A stretch of DNA of 12,490 bases, from NCBI GenBank assembly GCA_002421445.1, contig DIKB01000040.1:1-12490 (forward strand). The letters are read 5' to 3'. Positions 12,113 to 12,490 of this stretch are shown piece by piece. The DNA is from Dehalococcoidia bacterium UBA5629. Lineage in GTDB: Bacteria > Chloroflexota > Dehalococcoidia > GIF9 > UBA5629. A program made the position numbers and the translations under genes. Each line of letters opens with the position of its first letter. Position 1 is the first letter of the stretch. Below the pieces are notes generated by a model. The model saw only the letters and a list, made by a program, of their open reading frames with translations, did no database searches and was not told the DNA's origin.

Positions 12113-12490
12113 TGATATCCGTCCGGATCACCGCATTATTCTAAACATGATTCCCGAAGGTGCGACTGTCCTCGACCTGGGATGTGGCAGCGGCGATCTC
12201 CTCCTTCTGCTTACCAGACTAAAAAGAATTACGGGACGCGGCATCGAAATAGACGAACAGGCGATTCATAGTTGCGTTGAAAAAGGCCTGAGCGTCTTCC
12301 ACGGCGATATAGATAGCGGTATCGCCGATTATGCCGATAAGTCGTTTGATTTCGTCATACTTAATCAAACGTTACAACAGGTTAAGAACTTAGAGAGCGT
12401 ACTTGCTGATTCTCTGCGAATCGGATCGAATACCATCGTAGGATTTCCAAATTTTGCATATGTGAAATCACGATTCCAAATATTTTTTAC
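12096..12490 (+). CDS. metW: MetW, methionine biosynthesis methyltransferase-like protein (cut by window edge)
   Basis: The first 131 residues are present (whole family about 200). The SAM-binding motif VLDLGCGSGDLL (25-36), GIEID (49-53), HGDID (69-73), FDFVILNQTLQ (84-94) and VGFPNF (115-120) are the characteristic run of MetW. This Rossmann-fold methyltransferase-like protein is usually encoded next to metX and is needed, by a not fully settled mechanism, for MetX-dependent homoserine acylation in several bacteria. The ATG at 12096 lies inside the 3' end of metX, with GGAG 6 nt upstream. The 17-nt overlap implies translational coupling, in keeping with a MetX-MetW partnership. Confidence 0.92.
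   Translation, partial: MNTKYNDIRPDHRIILNMIPEGATVLDLGCGSGDLLLLLTRLKRITGRGIEIDEQAIHSCVEKGLSVFHGDIDSGIADYADKSFDFVILNQTLQQVKNLESVLADSLRIGSNTIVGFPNFAYVKSRFQIFF

Noticed and set aside
1..12490. CRISPR arrays, tRNA or rRNA genes, complete IS elements
   Set aside because: No regularly spaced repeats, cloverleaf or rRNA sequence, and no transposase or integrase frame were seen on either strand.

Overview
The window reads as a bacterial chromosome segment of middling GC content, dominated by sulfur handling: cysteine and homocysteine synthesis, Fe-S cluster assembly and tRNA thiolation. An IscS/IscU/MnmA set, two cysteine-bearing Rrf2 regulators, NadA (an Fe-S enzyme) and a direct-sulfhydrylation methionine route (MetX/MetY) fit an anaerobe or microaerophile. 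Chloroflexota (Dehalococcoidia-like) is my guess, but nothing in the window settles the phylum.

Layout. Everything from 1 to 9218 lies on the minus strand; 9337 to the right end lies on the plus strand. Reading the minus strand in its own direction from 9290: a strong promoter, Rrf2 regulator no. 2, an 8-codon Cys-rich leader ORF, cysK, iscS, iscU (overlapping iscS by ATGA), and a 118-bp MITE-like element into which the iscU stop codon falls. Next come a textbook TPP riboswitch with a terminator, a PurM/HypE-like AIR-synthase-family gene, mnmA, Rrf2 regulator no. 1, a lipoprotein with an OB-like domain, a MacB-type permease and its ATPase, and finally a separate strong promoter driving nadA, which is cut by the left edge. 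On the plus strand a consensus-like promoter leads to a long leader holding a second Cys-rich small ORF and a two-tier hairpin, then metY, metX and metW (cut by the right edge).

How the parts fit. CysK makes cysteine from O-acetylserine, IscS takes the sulfur from cysteine, IscU receives it for Fe-S clusters and MnmA for 2-thiouridine in tRNA. MetX activates homoserine and MetY adds sulfide to give homocysteine. The divergent promoters between 9262 and 9331 are back to back. Each is followed, right after its predicted start point, by one copy of a nearly identical 22-bp site in mirror orientation, which suggests one regulator (most simply Rrf2 no. 2) for both units. Rrf2 no. 2 ends in -Tyr-Asn-Ile, the kind of C-terminal Ile tail with which serine acetyltransferase enters the CysK active site, and cysK is the next full gene.

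The most unusual result is two unrelated Cys-rich leader ORFs, one before cysK (3 Cys in 8 codons, strong Shine-Dalgarno) and one before metY (4 Cys in 29 codons, start codon at about +1). Each overlaps RNA that can pair near the downstream start. Together they suggest a cysteine-sensing translational attenuation layer on top of the repressor. The second point of interest is the TPP riboswitch in front of a PurM-like gene that is not a recognisable thiamine gene.
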